Position numbers and translations under genes: made by a program | Shown: positions 5,763 through 5,796 of the stretch, piece after piece | Position numbering within the stretch: the first letter of the stretch is position 1 | How the letters are laid out: each line of letters begins with the position of its first letter | Origin: Deinococcus sp. | GTDB taxonomy: Bacteria > Deinococcota > Deinococci > Deinococcales > Deinococcaceae | Reading direction: 5' to 3' | Assembly (NCBI RefSeq): GCF_018260405.1 | Contig: NZ_JAGLBG010000114.1 | Location: 1-5,796 of the forward strand | DNA length: 5,796 bases | Notes under the pieces: model-generated | The model's input: the letters and a program-made list of their open reading frames with translations, nothing else | The model's database searches: none | What the model was told of the DNA's origin: nothing

Positions 5763-5796
5763 AGTAGGGACATTACGCAAAAGATCTGTCCCAACT
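5763..5796. repeat. 10-bp inverted repeat at the window edge
   Basis: AGTAGGGACA (5763-5772) and TGTCCCAACT (5787-5796) are reverse complements at nine of ten positions, with a 14-base loop. It lies beyond the point where the oxidoreductase frame is lost. It could belong to an insertion-sequence end or to a hairpin. No transposase is in the window and I cannot match it to a known element. Confidence 0.5.

Noticed and set aside
5129..5780. Minus-strand frame from TTG 5780 as a gene
   Set aside because: Its Arg-rich text is the shifted frame of the oxidoreductase remnant.

Overview
The window is about 5.8 kb of GC-rich bacterial DNA. It resembles Deinococcus or a close relative. That assignment is an inference from GC-rich genes, GTG starts, -10 boxes placed 6 bases from start codons (the leaderless pattern known from Deinococcus), and the gene content. 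No rRNA, tRNA, CRISPR array or complete mobile element is visible.

Left part, plus strand (1-2291). A 122-base AT-rich leader holds two extended -10 boxes. It is followed by a complete non-hydrolysing UDP-N-acetylglucosamine 2-epimerase (wecB/mnaA type, 381 aa). A diacylglycerol/lipid kinase of the YegS/DgkB class (327 aa from a GTG start) follows 39 bases later, probably in the same transcript. The kinase carries a 30-residue insert made of an 18-bp tandem repeat kept in frame.

Centre (2292-3453). A 307-base convergent spacer holds a weak hairpin just after the kinase, a minus-strand terminator (2438-2466) and a perfect 13-bp stem that looks like a two-way terminator (2523-2557). A minus-strand gene for a secreted, TPR-like protein of 234 aa follows, with a strong Shine-Dalgarno sequence. 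Its promoter and a possible operator lie in the 150-base AT-rich gap upstream.

Right part, minus strand (3454-5796). These are the remains of a two-gene unit: a PF12831-type FAD-dependent oxidoreductase followed by a DUF4127 protein. Both are damaged. DUF4127 reads as one 506-aa protein only if a single extra base at 4417/4418 is removed. The oxidoreductase keeps only its C-terminal 201 residues; its frame meets a stop at 5729-5731, and the sequence beyond ends in a 10-bp inverted repeat at the window edge.

How the genes work together: the epimerase makes UDP-ManNAc for surface polysaccharide and the lipid kinase acts on membrane lipid, so the left pair suggests envelope functions. Nothing links them biochemically to the minus-strand genes. 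I see no convincing new system. The most useful observations are the two lesions in the DUF4127/FAD pair, the in-frame minisatellite in the kinase, and the leaderless-type promoters.
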